From assembly GCA_015056145.1 (NCBI GenBank), contig SVGY01000001.1, positions 124,001 to 188,000 of the forward strand: a stretch of DNA of 64,000 nt, written 5' to 3'. The notes under the pieces are model-generated. The model searched no databases and was not told where the DNA came from. It saw only the letters and a program-made list of their open reading frames with translations. Made by a program: the position numbers and the translations under genes. The stretch's first letter is position 1, and every line of letters begins with the position of its first letter. Source of the DNA: Clostridiales bacterium (GTDB lineage Bacteria > Bacillota > Clostridia > Christensenellales > Aristaeellaceae). This document shows, one piece after another, positions 48,204 through 59,558 of the stretch.

Positions 48204-48722
48204 TCACAGCACCAGCACATACTCAAACTCTATTCTTTCTTCCAGGGAGATTCTGTTTTTTCTACCGCCGTATTCTGCTGTTTTTTTCATTCCCAGTTTG
48301 TGCATAACATTTTCGCTGGCGGTGTTTGCACTGTCGCAATGGGCGGTGAAACGCCGAATATCCAAGCTATGCTTTGCAAAATCCACCAAAGCTGCCGCAG
48401 CCTCAGTAGCATAGCCATGACCGTGATATTCCCCTGCCAGTATCCATCCCAAATTGGCGGTATCCCGCTGCGGATTCAGATAAATGCTCACAGCACCGAT
48501 ATGTATTCCATCTTTCAAAACAGCCAGTTCATAGAAACCGGGCGTTGTCTTTTCCCACTCCTGCTGGCATTTTCTCAAAAACGCTCTGGTTTCTTCGATA
48601 GTATCAGCCGGCAGGCAGGTCATATACTGAGTATTTTCCGCATCGGAGGCGTAGCGGTGCGTGGAGAACAAATAGCTTGTATTAAGCGGTTTCAGCGTCA
48701 GCCGTTCCGTTGTGATTTCCAT
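48204..48722 (-). CDS. GNAT-family (RimJ/RimL-like) acetyltransferase
   Basis: MEITTERLTLKPL; LGWILAGEYHGHGYATEAAAALVDFA. Confidence 0.9.
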   Translation of the reverse strand: MEITTERLTLKPLNTSYLFSTHRYASDAENTQYMTCLPADTIEETRAFLRKCQQEWEKTTPGFYELAVLKDGIHIGAVSIYLNPQRDTANLGWILAGEYHGHGYATEAAAALVDFAKHSLDIRRFTAHCDSANTASENVMHKLGMKKTAEYGGRKNRISLEERIEFEYVLVL

Positions 48723-48814
48723 CGTTCTCTCCTCCTTTGAAGCGTGAGCAGAGTGTACCACAAACAAACCACACTAACAAGGCAAAAGTCCGAATACATC
48801 ACAAAAAAGCACAA

Positions 48815-48844
48815 AAGAACCGACCCCGATAGGAGACGGTTCTT
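48815..48844 (-). terminator. Distal copy of duplicated groEL terminator hairpin with minus-strand T-tract
   Basis: AAGAACCGACCCCGATAGGAGACGGTTCTT; minus-strand continuation TTGTGCTTTTTTG. Confidence 0.8.
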
Positions 48845-49008
48845 CTGGCTGTCAAAAAATGCGCAGGGTGCAGGGGGATCATCCCCCTGCCGGGTGTGGG
48901 CAGAGCCCACATTCCTTGTGCCGCAGCACTTTCAAGAAAGCACAGCGAGCACCGAAGGTACAAGATTTGCGGCTTTGACTGACAAGAATGAGGTTTTTCC
49001 ACAAGCTG
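48845..49008 (-). mobile_element. 164-bp interspersed MITE-like element, copy C
   Basis: Minus strand CAGCTTGTGGAAAAACC...TTTTTTGACAGCCAG. Confidence 0.9.
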
Positions 49009-49038
49009 AAGAACCGTCCCCGATAGGAGACGGTTCTT
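49009..49038 (-). repeat. Proximal copy of duplicated groEL terminator hairpin
   Basis: AAGAACCGTCCCCGATAGGAGACGGTTCTT; one mismatch to 48815-48844. Confidence 0.9.
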
Positions 49039-49054
49039 GTTGTTACAGGCTTTA

Positions 49055-50701
<1,647 letters not shown>

Positions 50702-50742
50702 TCAGTGGGATAGAATATCACAGGGTGAATCCGGCCAAAAAA

Positions 50743-51063
<321 letters not shown>

Positions 51064-51090
51064 TTAGCACTCAGTCAGTCGGAGTGCTAA
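51064..51090. promoter_or_regulatory. CIRCE element (HrcA operator)
   Basis: TTAGCACTC-N9-GAGTGCTAA, perfect consensus. Confidence 0.97.
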
Positions 51091-51332
51091 CAACAGTAGT
51101 TAGTTTAATGCATTTCAGCCCGATACGCAACCAATTGAAAAGCCAAAATTTGCAAAATCAGGCTGAATTTTCCGGAAATTTTCAGTCTGCTCTGATGAAA
51201 TCTTGTTATTTTGTTTAATTGCTCTATTTTTCTTGCGTTTTCTTTTATTTTTAATTTTGATCCTATTCTTACTGAACGGGTCGTGATACAATGAAATACA
51301 AGTTTTTTCGCCGATGAGAAAGGGGCCGACGG

Positions 51333-52385
51333 ATGGAACAGCATGATCTTGCAAACTGGTACAGAAAGGCAAAGCGGGATCTGCCCTGGCGCAGAAGCTG
51401 CAATCCTTACCACATATGGCTTTCAGAAATCATGCTCCAGCAAACAAGGGTGGAGAGCGTAAAAGGGTACTACCTCCGTTTTCTTGAAAAGTTCCCCACT
51501 GTGGAGGCTCTTGCCGCCTCCTCTGAGGATACAGTGCTGAAAGCCTGGGAAGGCCTCGGATATTACACCCGTGCACGAAATCTGCACAAAGCTGCCAAGC
51601 ATGTAACCGAAAAATGCGGCGGTACATTTCCGGATACCTATGAAGATTTGCTTGCCCTGCCCGGCGTAGGTCCCTACACCGCCGGAGCCATTGCCAGCAT
51701 TGCCTTTGGCAGGCCTGTTCCCGCCATAGACGGAAATGTGAACCGGGTCATGAGCCGATTTTGCGGAATAAGGGAAGATATTGGTTATCCCGCCACCCAA
51801 AAGCGCATTCACCAGGAAGTAACCAGGCTGCTTAAGGACGTGCCGCCCGGAGAATTGAATCAGGCCCTGATGGAGCTTGGCGCAACCCTCTGCACTCCCC
51901 TTTCCCCCAAGTGCAGTTTATGCCCGTGGGCAGAAAAATGTGATGCTTATTCCGAAGGGGATATGGAACAGCTGCCCGTCCACGAAAAGAAAAAACCCCA
52001 GAAGACGATTCCCGTGGCCGTAGGATTGGTTACATATAATAGGAAGATTCTCATGTCAAAACGTAACCAATCACTTCTCAAAGGCATGTATGTATTCACT
52101 CTTCTGGAAGACGAAACAGATCCCCTGCGCTGTCAGGCTATGCTCAAAGAAGCCGGCCTCCGCACAGGTTTTTCAAAAAAGCTGGGCGAAGGCCGACATG
52201 TATTTACCCACAGAATATGGGAAATGCAGTATTTTCATTTTGAACTTGAGGAACTCCCCTCTGAATGCACGCTGAAACAGATGGGCGCTTTTTTTGCAGA
52301 TGCTTCGGCCCTTCGTAATCTTCCGGTTCCGGCAGCGATGAAAGGAGCCCTTCACCACGCATTGCAACTTCTGGAAGAAGTTTGA
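51333..52385 (+). CDS. mutY: A/G-specific adenine glycosylase
   Basis: RDLPWRRSCNPYHIWLSEIMLQQTRVESV; LPGVGPYTAGAIASIAF; CxxCPWAEKC Fe-S loop. Confidence 0.96.
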   Translation: MEQHDLANWYRKAKRDLPWRRSCNPYHIWLSEIMLQQTRVESVKGYYLRFLEKFPTVEALAASSEDTVLKAWEGLGYYTRARNLHKAAKHVTEKCGGTFPDTYEDLLALPGVGPYTAGAIASIAFGRPVPAIDGNVNRVMSRFCGIREDIGYPATQKRIHQEVTRLLKDVPPGELNQALMELGATLCTPLSPKCSLCPWAEKCDAYSEGDMEQLPVHEKKKPQKTIPVAVGLVTYNRKILMSKRNQSLLKGMYVFTLLEDETDPLRCQAMLKEAGLRTGFSKKLGEGRHVFTHRIWEMQYFHFELEELPSECTLKQMGAFFADASALRNLPVPAAMKGALHHALQLLEEV

Positions 52386-52400
52386 TACTTTCCCTCACTC

Positions 52401-53591
52401 TCACTCTTCCCTGGGCAGCGGCAGCCTGGCAACACCGGTATCCACGGCGGCTTTGGCTACTGCACGGGCTACCGTTTTACCCACACGGGGATCAAATGCC
52501 TTGGGCAAAATGTAACCGGGGTTCAGCTCTTCCTGGCTGACCAGACCTGCGATGGCACAGGCCGCAGCCACCTTCATTTCCTCGTTGATGTCCCGTGCAC
52601 GCACATCCAGCGCACCACGGAAGATGCCCGGGAATGCCAGCACATTGTTGATCTGATTATCAAAATCGCTGCGGCCAGTACCCACCACCTTTGCCCCTGC
52701 CTGCAGAGCCTTATCGGGCATGATCTCAGGCGTGGGATTGGCCATAGCCAGCACGATGGGATCCTTTGCCATGGATTGGATCATTTCCGCAGAAACAAGG
52801 TTCGGTGCGCTCACGCCCACAAAAGCATCCGCTCCCTTGAGAGCATCCGCAAGGCTTCCCTTTCGTCCGGCCTTGTTGGTCACTTTGCTCAGTTCCAGCT
52901 GGGCGGCAGTAAGCTTGCCCTTTTCCGCATCCAGAATACCCTCCCGGTCGGCAAGGATCAGATCGCCGATGCCAAACTGCAGCAAAAGCTTTGCAATGGC
53001 ACAGCCCGCAGAGCCAGCGCCGTTGATCACGCAGGTGATCTCCTTCAGCTCCTTGCCCACAACCCTTGCGCCGTTCAGAAGGGCTGCGGCCACCACCACG
53101 GCGGTACCGTGCTGATCATCATGAAATACAGGAATATCGCAGATCTCTTTCAGGCGTCGCTCCACCTCAAAGCAGCGTGGAGCGGCGATATCCTCAAGGT
53201 TGATGCCGCCAAAGCTGCCGGAAAGCAGGTAGATGGTCCGCACCAGTTCATCCACGTCCTTGGTTTTCAGGCAAAGGGGGACGGCATCCACGCCGCCAAA
53301 TTCCTTGAAAAGAACGCATTTACCTTCCATTACGGGCATGCCCGCTTCCGGGCCGATATCCCCAAGGCCCAATACTGCCGTACCATCAGTAATGACTGCC
53401 ACAAGATTGTGCCTGCGGGTCAGTTCAAAGGATTTGTCAACATCCTCATGAATCACCATGCAGGGCTCGGCCACGCCGGGGGTATAGGCCAGGGAAAGTG
53501 CCTTGCTGTCCTGCACTTTTGCCCGCACGGACATTTCAATTTTTCCCTGCCACTGATAGTGCTTTTGCAGTGATTCCTGCCTAACGTCCAT
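52401..53591 (-). CDS. NAD(P)-dependent malic enzyme
   Basis: SLAYTPGVAEPCMVIHED; VITDGTAVLGLGDIGPEAGMPVMEGK; FHDDQHGTAVVV. Confidence 0.95.
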   Translation of the reverse strand: MDVRQESLQKHYQWQGKIEMSVRAKVQDSKALSLAYTPGVAEPCMVIHEDVDKSFELTRRHNLVAVITDGTAVLGLGDIGPEAGMPVMEGKCVLFKEFGGVDAVPLCLKTKDVDELVRTIYLLSGSFGGINLEDIAAPRCFEVERRLKEICDIPVFHDDQHGTAVVVAAALLNGARVVGKELKEITCVINGAGSAGCAIAKLLLQFGIGDLILADREGILDAEKGKLTAAQLELSKVTNKAGRKGSLADALKGADAFVGVSAPNLVSAEMIQSMAKDPIVLAMANPTPEIMPDKALQAGAKVVGTGRSDFDNQINNVLAFPGIFRGALDVRARDINEEMKVAAACAIAGLVSQEELNPGYILPKAFDPRVGKTVARAVAKAAVDTGVARLPLPREE

Positions 53592-53817
53592 TGTCCTCAC
53601 CTGTTTCACAAAAATTCCAGGCTATTCTACCATTTTTTCACGCCCTTGGCAACGGCGCAGCAAAACCTGGCGAAAAACCCTTTATCTACATGGTTTTGCG
53701 GAAGATAACATCCCGCAAAAATGTGGAAATAACTTCCTTAATTTACTTGACGAAAAGCATAAAATCAAGTAAAATATAACAAAGTTCTTTAGCATTATTT
53801 GGCTGGAGGTGTCCACT

Positions 53818-54642
53818 TTGAGCACACTAACAGATCATGGATATTCTCGAAAATATCTTGCCTTGTGTTGCGCATTTTTTATGCTGCTGTTTGCGGTATG
53901 CAGCTGCTATGCCCTGCTCCTGCCCGAGGCCACGGGCACGGTGGTGTACCAGTCCAACGGTACCACCATCGATGCCAGCCACGCAGATCAGGGTTACATT
54001 ATGGTGCGCCAGAATCCCACCAACAAGCCGCTGAAAATGCGTGTGTCCTTCGGCAAATATACGCTCACTTACGATCTGAACTCCGAAGGCGAGTATGAAG
54101 TCTTCCCTCTTCAGCTGGGCAGCGGTTCCTACAAGGTGCAAATCTTCGCTCAGGCCAGCGGCAAGAAGTACAGCAACGTATCATCCACCAAGTTTGACGC
54201 CACGCTGGAAAGCGACTTAACCCCCTACCTTTACCCCAATCAGTATGTAAACTTCACCGAAGAGAGCCCCCTGATCCTCAAGGCAGAAGAGCTCTGTGCC
54301 GGATGCAATACCGATCAGGAAAAGGTGGATGCCATCGTCGGCTATGTTACCGGCAACATGGTATATGACTACGCCAAGGCCTCCAGCGTCACCACAGGCT
54401 ACCTTCCCTGCCCCGACAACACGCTGGTTGAAAACACTGGTATCTGCTTCGATTTCTCTTCTCTGATTGCCGCAATGCTGCGCTCTCAGGGCATTCCCGT
54501 ACAGCTGACCATAGGCTATGCGGATAAAACCTACCACGCATGGAATACGATCTACCTGGACGGCCAATGGGTTATCTACGATGCAACCGCTATCATCTGC
54601 GGCACACAGGTATCCCGTTACACCATTGAGCGCTATTATTGA
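53818..54642 (+). CDS. Membrane-anchored transglutaminase-like protein, first gene of pilus-like operon
   Basis: NTGICFDFSSLIAAMLRSQGIPVQLTIGY...YHAWNTIYLDGQWVIYDAT (C-H-D triad); GGAGG at 53805 favours TTG 53818. Confidence 0.85.
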   Translation: MSTLTDHGYSRKYLALCCAFFMLLFAVCSCYALLLPEATGTVVYQSNGTTIDASHADQGYIMVRQNPTNKPLKMRVSFGKYTLTYDLNSEGEYEVFPLQLGSGSYKVQIFAQASGKKYSNVSSTKFDATLESDLTPYLYPNQYVNFTEESPLILKAEELCAGCNTDQEKVDAIVGYVTGNMVYDYAKASSVTTGYLPCPDNTLVENTGICFDFSSLIAAMLRSQGIPVQLTIGYADKTYHAWNTIYLDGQWVIYDATAIICGTQVSRYTIERYY

Positions 54643-54672
54643 TGACTTTTCCATTTTGAGGAGGAAACCGAT

Positions 54673-55707
54673 ATGAACCAAAAAAACATTCTCAGCGGTG
54701 AGGAACTTTCCATTCTCTGCGAGCAGATCGCACTGATTCTCCGTGGCGGCCTGCCCATGCACGACGGTGTTGAAGCCCTTTGCGAAGGCTACAAATCCAC
54801 CCGTTATGCCGAACCCTTTGCAAAGCTCAACGAGCAGGTTCTGATGACAGGCAGCCTCCACGAAGGCCTGAAAGCCGCTGGCATTTTTCCCAAATACATG
54901 CTGGAAATGACCCTCATCGGCGAAAAAACCGGCGAACTGGACAATGTTATGGAGGGTCTGTCCAAATATTATGCCAATGAAGCACGAAATCAGCGTTCCA
55001 TCCGCAGCGCCATTTTCTATCCCCTTTTGCTGATTGTGATGATGGCTGCGCTCATCGGCGTTTTGATTGCACAGGTTCTTCCCATTTTTGATGATGTTTT
55101 CGCCAGCTTTTCCGGCTCCTCCAGCGCAGGCTGGATGAATCTGGCAATGAACGCCGGCAAAGTGGTGCTTATTATTGCTGGCGTTGTGCTGTTCCTGTTC
55201 CTTGCAATGCTCGTTGTGTTGAAGCTGGACCGCAGCCAGACTGTTAAGCAGTGGCTGATCAAAATCTTCCCGCCCATCCGCAAGCTGAACCAGAAACTGA
55301 ACGCCACCCGTTTTGCCTCCTCCCTGGGCATGATGATGCGCAGCGGCTATCCGCTGGATCAGAGCCTTGAGATGATGAAGGGCCTCTTTGACGACAAGGA
55401 AATGCAGGATAAAATGTCCAAATGCTACGATGCGGTTTCCGAAGGCGCTGATTTTGCCGAAACCGTTGAAAAGCTTGCCATCTTTGAACCGCTCCACAAC
55501 CGTATGATCCACATGGGCAGCAAGGCTGGCCAGACAGATCATGTCATGGGCACTCTTGCCGACCTGTACTCCGAAGACCTGGACAATCAGATCAATCGCC
55601 TGGTTTCCATTATCGAACCCACTCTGGTTGCGCTCATGTCTCTGATCATCGGTGCAATTCTTTTGGCCGTCATGCTCCCGCTTCTGAGCGTAATGGGCAG
55701 CATCTGA
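54673..55707 (+). CDS. Type II secretion/type IV pilus inner-membrane protein (PilC/GspF family)
   Basis: LSILCEQIALILRGGLPMHDGVEAL; MTLIGEKTGELDNVMEGLSKYY; ARNQRSIRSAIFYPLLL. Confidence 0.93.
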   Translation: MNQKNILSGEELSILCEQIALILRGGLPMHDGVEALCEGYKSTRYAEPFAKLNEQVLMTGSLHEGLKAAGIFPKYMLEMTLIGEKTGELDNVMEGLSKYYANEARNQRSIRSAIFYPLLLIVMMAALIGVLIAQVLPIFDDVFASFSGSSSAGWMNLAMNAGKVVLIIAGVVLFLFLAMLVVLKLDRSQTVKQWLIKIFPPIRKLNQKLNATRFASSLGMMMRSGYPLDQSLEMMKGLFDDKEMQDKMSKCYDAVSEGADFAETVEKLAIFEPLHNRMIHMGSKAGQTDHVMGTLADLYSEDLDNQINRLVSIIEPTLVALMSLIIGAILLAVMLPLLSVMGSI

Positions 55708-55744
55708 TCTTTATCCAAAGATTTTTCAGAAAGGAGGATTTGCG

Positions 55745-56083
55745 GTGGAACAGGCTAAAAAAACATCCAGATCTGTACTTCGTGGTATGATCATCACCGC
55801 AGTAATCTTTCTGCTTACGGCAGCCCTTTTCGGTCTTGGCGCATCTGCCATCAATTCCAAAAGCGGCGAGGAACAGGCCGCTGCGCTGGAGGAATCCGTG
55901 CGCCGCTCTGTTATTCTTTATTATGCCATCGAGGGACACTACCCCTCCGATGTGGATGTACTGAAGGAAAAATACGGCCTCCGCTATGATTCCGACGATT
56001 TTATTATCAGCATCCATTCCAATTTCACCGACAACCTTCTGCCCGACATCTATGTAATGCCCGTGGGAGGTGAAATCAAATGA
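55745..56083 (+). CDS. Small pseudopilin-like membrane protein
   Basis: N-terminal TM; ESVRRSVILYYAIEGHYPSDVDVLKEKYGL; operon context. Confidence 0.65.
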   Translation: MEQAKKTSRSVLRGMIITAVIFLLTAALFGLGASAINSKSGEEQAAALEESVRRSVILYYAIEGHYPSDVDVLKEKYGLRYDSDDFIISIHSNFTDNLLPDIYVMPVGGEIK

Positions 56084-56616
56084 GCCAGAAACGCCAGGTT
56101 GAAACCGGTTCCCAGCATAACATCACCGGCATTTTCATCTTTTTTCTCATTGGCTTGTTTGCAGTCCTCGCCGTTACTCTGACGGTGATTGGCGTGAGGG
56201 CCTACAACCGTGTCAGCGCCGCCTCTGTAAACAACAGCAACGGCCAGATTGCCCTCAGCTACATCCTCAACAAGGTTCACAGCAACGATACCCTTTCTTC
56301 CACCGAGGAAGGTGCCGAATCCTTTGTCAGCATTAAAAATCTCGACGGTCTGGATGTGCTCTGCCTTGGCGAAAGCAGCGAATGGGGCACCTACATGACG
56401 TATATTTACTACGACGACGGTGCGCTCAGAGAGTGCTATACCAGTGAAGAAGAGGACTTTGCTTCTATCAGGGACAGCGGCTCCGAAATCTGCAAGCTGG
56501 ACTCCATCACCATGACCGAAGAAAAACCGGGTCTGTTCCTGATCACTGCCGTGCAGCCTGATGGGCGCAGCCAGAGCCTCTATATCGCCCTTCGGGGAGG
56601 GGAGGTTGCAAAATGA
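56080..56616 (+). CDS. Membrane protein (possibly DUF4860-like), operon member
   Basis: N-terminal TM GIFIFFLIGLFAVLAVTLTVIGVRAYNRV; overlapping start. Confidence 0.65.
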   Translation: MSQKRQVETGSQHNITGIFIFFLIGLFAVLAVTLTVIGVRAYNRVSAASVNNSNGQIALSYILNKVHSNDTLSSTEEGAESFVSIKNLDGLDVLCLGESSEWGTYMTYIYYDDGALRECYTSEEEDFASIRDSGSEICKLDSITMTEEKPGLFLITAVQPDGRSQSLYIALRGGEVAK

Positions 56617-57014
56617 AGAATTATAAAGGAAATACCCTCCTCATTGAGCTGATCATCGTGCTGCTGTTCTTCGCTCTGTCCCAGACGGTGGTCGTAAGCA
56701 TGTTTGCTGCGTCTCACGAAAAGGCGGAGCATTCCAGTTTGCTTTCCTCTGCTCTGATGTACACCGAAGGTGTGGCAGAGCGCCTGAGCATTGAAGAAAA
56801 CCCTGACACCGCCCTTCTGGAGATGGGCTATGCCGGCGGCGACGGCAACTATGCCTACACCGACCCCCAGGGTTTTGACGTATCCGTTTCCCTGCGCCGG
56901 GAAGAAAAGGCCGCAGGTGAAATGATCTACGCTACCATTACAGCAACTGGCAACGGTTCGGAACTGGTTTCCCTGCCCGTACAGCGCTATCTGCCGAAGG
57001 AGGGTGAACAATGA
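56613..57014 (+). CDS. Prepilin-like protein
   Basis: KGNTLLIELIIVLLFFALSQTVVVSMF resembles a type III prepilin G/xxLLIE signal. Confidence 0.7.
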   Translation: MKNYKGNTLLIELIIVLLFFALSQTVVVSMFAASHEKAEHSSLLSSALMYTEGVAERLSIEENPDTALLEMGYAGGDGNYAYTDPQGFDVSVSLRREEKAAGEMIYATITATGNGSELVSLPVQRYLPKEGEQ

Positions 57015-57478
57015 GCCGTCCCGAAACCCAACCCCGGATCGGTATTGGTATCCCCTCCGTGCTGATGGTACTGGTGGTGCTGGCTATGGCTGCCCTGTGC
57101 ATGCTCAGCTACACCAACGCCAGCTCTACTGAAACCATGACCCTGCGCAATGCAGAAGTTTCCGTGGATTACTACAAAATGGCTGCCGACGTGCAGGAAA
57201 AGCTTTCTCTGCTGGATGCCGAACTTCTGAGCCGCAAAGATCTACCCCTCAGCGAAAAAACTGTTGGGCTTGAAATGGAAGGCGTCGCTTTTTCCGAAAA
57301 AGAAGGTCAATTGTTCTTTACGCTGACCGTTTCCGGCGAAAGTGATCTTTCCCTGTGCCTGGAAGGCGTTGTGCTGGACGGCGCAGAGGATCGCTATCGC
57401 ATCATCGCTCACCGCACCCAATCCGTGGCCGCAGTGGAAGACCCCCCCTACCTTGAATTGATGGGAGGGGAGCATTGA
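57011..57478 (+). CDS. Minor-pilin-like membrane protein
   Basis: N-terminal TM GIPSVLMVLVVLAMAALCMLSY; overlapping starts. Confidence 0.6.
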   Translation: MSRPETQPRIGIGIPSVLMVLVVLAMAALCMLSYTNASSTETMTLRNAEVSVDYYKMAADVQEKLSLLDAELLSRKDLPLSEKTVGLEMEGVAFSEKEGQLFFTLTVSGESDLSLCLEGVVLDGAEDRYRIIAHRTQSVAAVEDPPYLELMGGEH

Positions 57479-58551
57479 TGGAAGATGTACAAGCCCAGCT
57501 TACATCCATTCTGGAAAAAACACTTCAAATCAGTGGATCCGATGTATACATCATCCCCGGTTCCCCTGTAACGGCCAAGGTGAATGAATCCCTCACCCAC
57601 CTTACAGAACAGCGCATGAGCACACAGGATTGCAGCGATATCATCCACGAAATCTACAAGCTGGCCCAGGGCCGTTCCCTTAACACACTGGAGCAGGAAG
57701 GCGACGATGACTTCTCCTTTGGTATGGCAAGGATCGGCCGTTTCCGTTGCAATGCCTTTAAGCAGCGTGGCACACTGGCAGCTGTTCTCCGCCTGGTTCC
57801 TTTTGACCTGCCCGACCCCAAAGCCATGGGAATTCCCGATGTTGTTATCAACCTGGGCAAGCTTCGCCGTGGCATGGTGCTGGTTACCGGTCCTGCCGGC
57901 AGTGGCAAAAGCACTACTCTCAGCTGTATCATCGATCGTATCAACAGCGAATCCACCGGGCACATCATCACCCTGGAAGATCCCATCGAGTTCATTCATC
58001 CCCACAAGAAAAGCCTTGTAACCCAGCGTGAGATTCTCAACGACACCAAAAACTTCGCGTATGCCCTTCGCAGTGCGCTCCGTCAGGCCCCTGACGTGAT
58101 CCTGCTGGGCGAAATGCGCGATTTTGAAACCATCCAGACCGCCCTTACCGCATCGGAAACCGGTCATCTGCTTCTGAGTACGTTGCATACCGTTGGCGCT
58201 GCCAAAACCATTGACCGTATCGTGGACTCCTTCCCCGCCGCCCAGCAACAGCAGGTGCGCATGCAGTTGTCCATGGTGCTGCAGGCTGTCGTAAGCCAGC
58301 AGCTGATTCCCGCAATCAACGGCGGTTCCGTAGCTGCCTTCGAGGTCATGCTGGTGGATCACGCCATCGCCAATATGATCCGTGAAGGAAAGGTTCACCA
58401 GATGGACAACGCCATTTATGCCGGCGCCGCACAGGGCATGGTCACAATGGATAACGACATCCTGCGCCTGTACAAGCAGGGCATCATCTCCAAAGACAAC
58501 GCCCTGATGTACGCCACCAATCCGGATGTGTTGGCAAAAAAGCTTGGTTAA
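57475..58551 (+). CDS. PilT-like type IV pilus/T2SS family ATPase
   Basis: VLVTGPAGSGKSTTLSCIIDRINS; HIITLEDPIEFIHPHKKS; ALRQAPDVILLGEMRDFETIQTALTASETGHLLLSTLHT. Confidence 0.95.
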   Translation: MMEDVQAQLTSILEKTLQISGSDVYIIPGSPVTAKVNESLTHLTEQRMSTQDCSDIIHEIYKLAQGRSLNTLEQEGDDDFSFGMARIGRFRCNAFKQRGTLAAVLRLVPFDLPDPKAMGIPDVVINLGKLRRGMVLVTGPAGSGKSTTLSCIIDRINSESTGHIITLEDPIEFIHPHKKSLVTQREILNDTKNFAYALRSALRQAPDVILLGEMRDFETIQTALTASETGHLLLSTLHTVGAAKTIDRIVDSFPAAQQQQVRMQLSMVLQAVVSQQLIPAINGGSVAAFEVMLVDHAIANMIREGKVHQMDNAIYAGAAQGMVTMDNDILRLYKQGIISKDNALMYATNPDVLAKKLG

Positions 58552-58563
58552 TTCAAAACACTA

Positions 58564-58590
58564 TTTCCCATCGCAGCATGTTGTGCGGTG
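58564..58590 (+). terminator. Likely terminator of pilus-like operon
   Basis: CCCATCGCAGCATGTTGTGCGGTGGGATTTCTTT. Confidence 0.6.
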
Positions 58591-58832
58591 GGATTTCTTT
58601 ATGTCCAGCGAAAAAAAGCACATTCGCTATTTGCGGAAAAGAGAAAAAACCGGTCAGAAATGCCATGCTTTTTCCCGAGATGAAGTGATGGTTATCATCA
58701 AAATCGGTCAGTTTATTGATTTTCTTCGCAAAAAGGGTGGAGTCGGGAGTAGCCGGGCACCCCTCTTCACCTAACCAATAATTCCGTTTCCTGATGGGAA
58801 ACCGGAGCTTATCTCCCCCCCGATTGATGCCT

Positions 58833-58880
58833 TAAAAAAAGAAAGCAGGAGCTTTTTTCATATGCCCCGCTTTCTTTTTT
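58833..58880. terminator. Bidirectional terminator
   Basis: AAAAAAAGAAAGCAGGAGC...GCCCCGCTTTCTTTTTTT. Confidence 0.7.
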
Positions 58881-58916
58881 TATCCTGTGAAGATAAGATC
58901 GGCTTTATCCGTTTAT

Positions 58917-59534
58917 TTACTTTGGTTTCCAGGGTTTCGGGCACAGCAGGGTCGTCTTTCCGATGTCCGGCAGAACCTCATAAATGGAGCAGCCCATTTT
59001 GCCCTCGAAATACCCTTTGTTTTCAAAGGTTGCCTCCCAGCCCCTGATATATCCCTCCATAATCCCGTACCGGCGGATCACATCCACAAAACGCTTTTCA
59101 AGAATCACAAAGCCATAATCCGTTGCAACAGCATCGCATATCTGCACAAGCTTGTCGTAATCGTCAGCTTCGGTGCCGCAAATATATTCCTTGATGGCTT
59201 TTTCTTCCGCAGTATGAGGTTCGTAATCAAACCCTGCTTTCATCAGCGGATAGGAATGAGTCATACATATTCTGGCGGCATCATCCCAGCCTTTTTCCAT
59301 GCAGTACTTGAAGCCCTCATACACATGGGTAGGGATATCCACAATGCCAACCCGTCTGCCAATATCGTGCAGCATACCCGCAATATACGCTTTTTCGGCA
59401 TCCATACCGGGAACCTTCCGGGCGATATTCCTGGCAGCAACACCCACATTGATTGAATGGTTCACCCAGGGGCCTGGGTTCAGCCTTGCTGCTATGTCCA
59501 GTTCTTTTTGGGCTGTTTCGAGGCTTGGGAGCAT
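58917..59534 (-). CDS. HD-domain protein
   Basis: WVNHSINVGVAARNIARKV...YIAGMLHDIGRRVGI. Confidence 0.88.
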   Translation of the reverse strand: MLPSLETAQKELDIAARLNPGPWVNHSINVGVAARNIARKVPGMDAEKAYIAGMLHDIGRRVGIVDIPTHVYEGFKYCMEKGWDDAARICMTHSYPLMKAGFDYEPHTAEEKAIKEYICGTEADDYDKLVQICDAVATDYGFVILEKRFVDVIRRYGIMEGYIRGWEATFENKGYFEGKMGCSIYEVLPDIGKTTLLCPKPWKPK

Positions 59535-59558
59535 ATGCGGCCTCCTTACAAGTGAATC

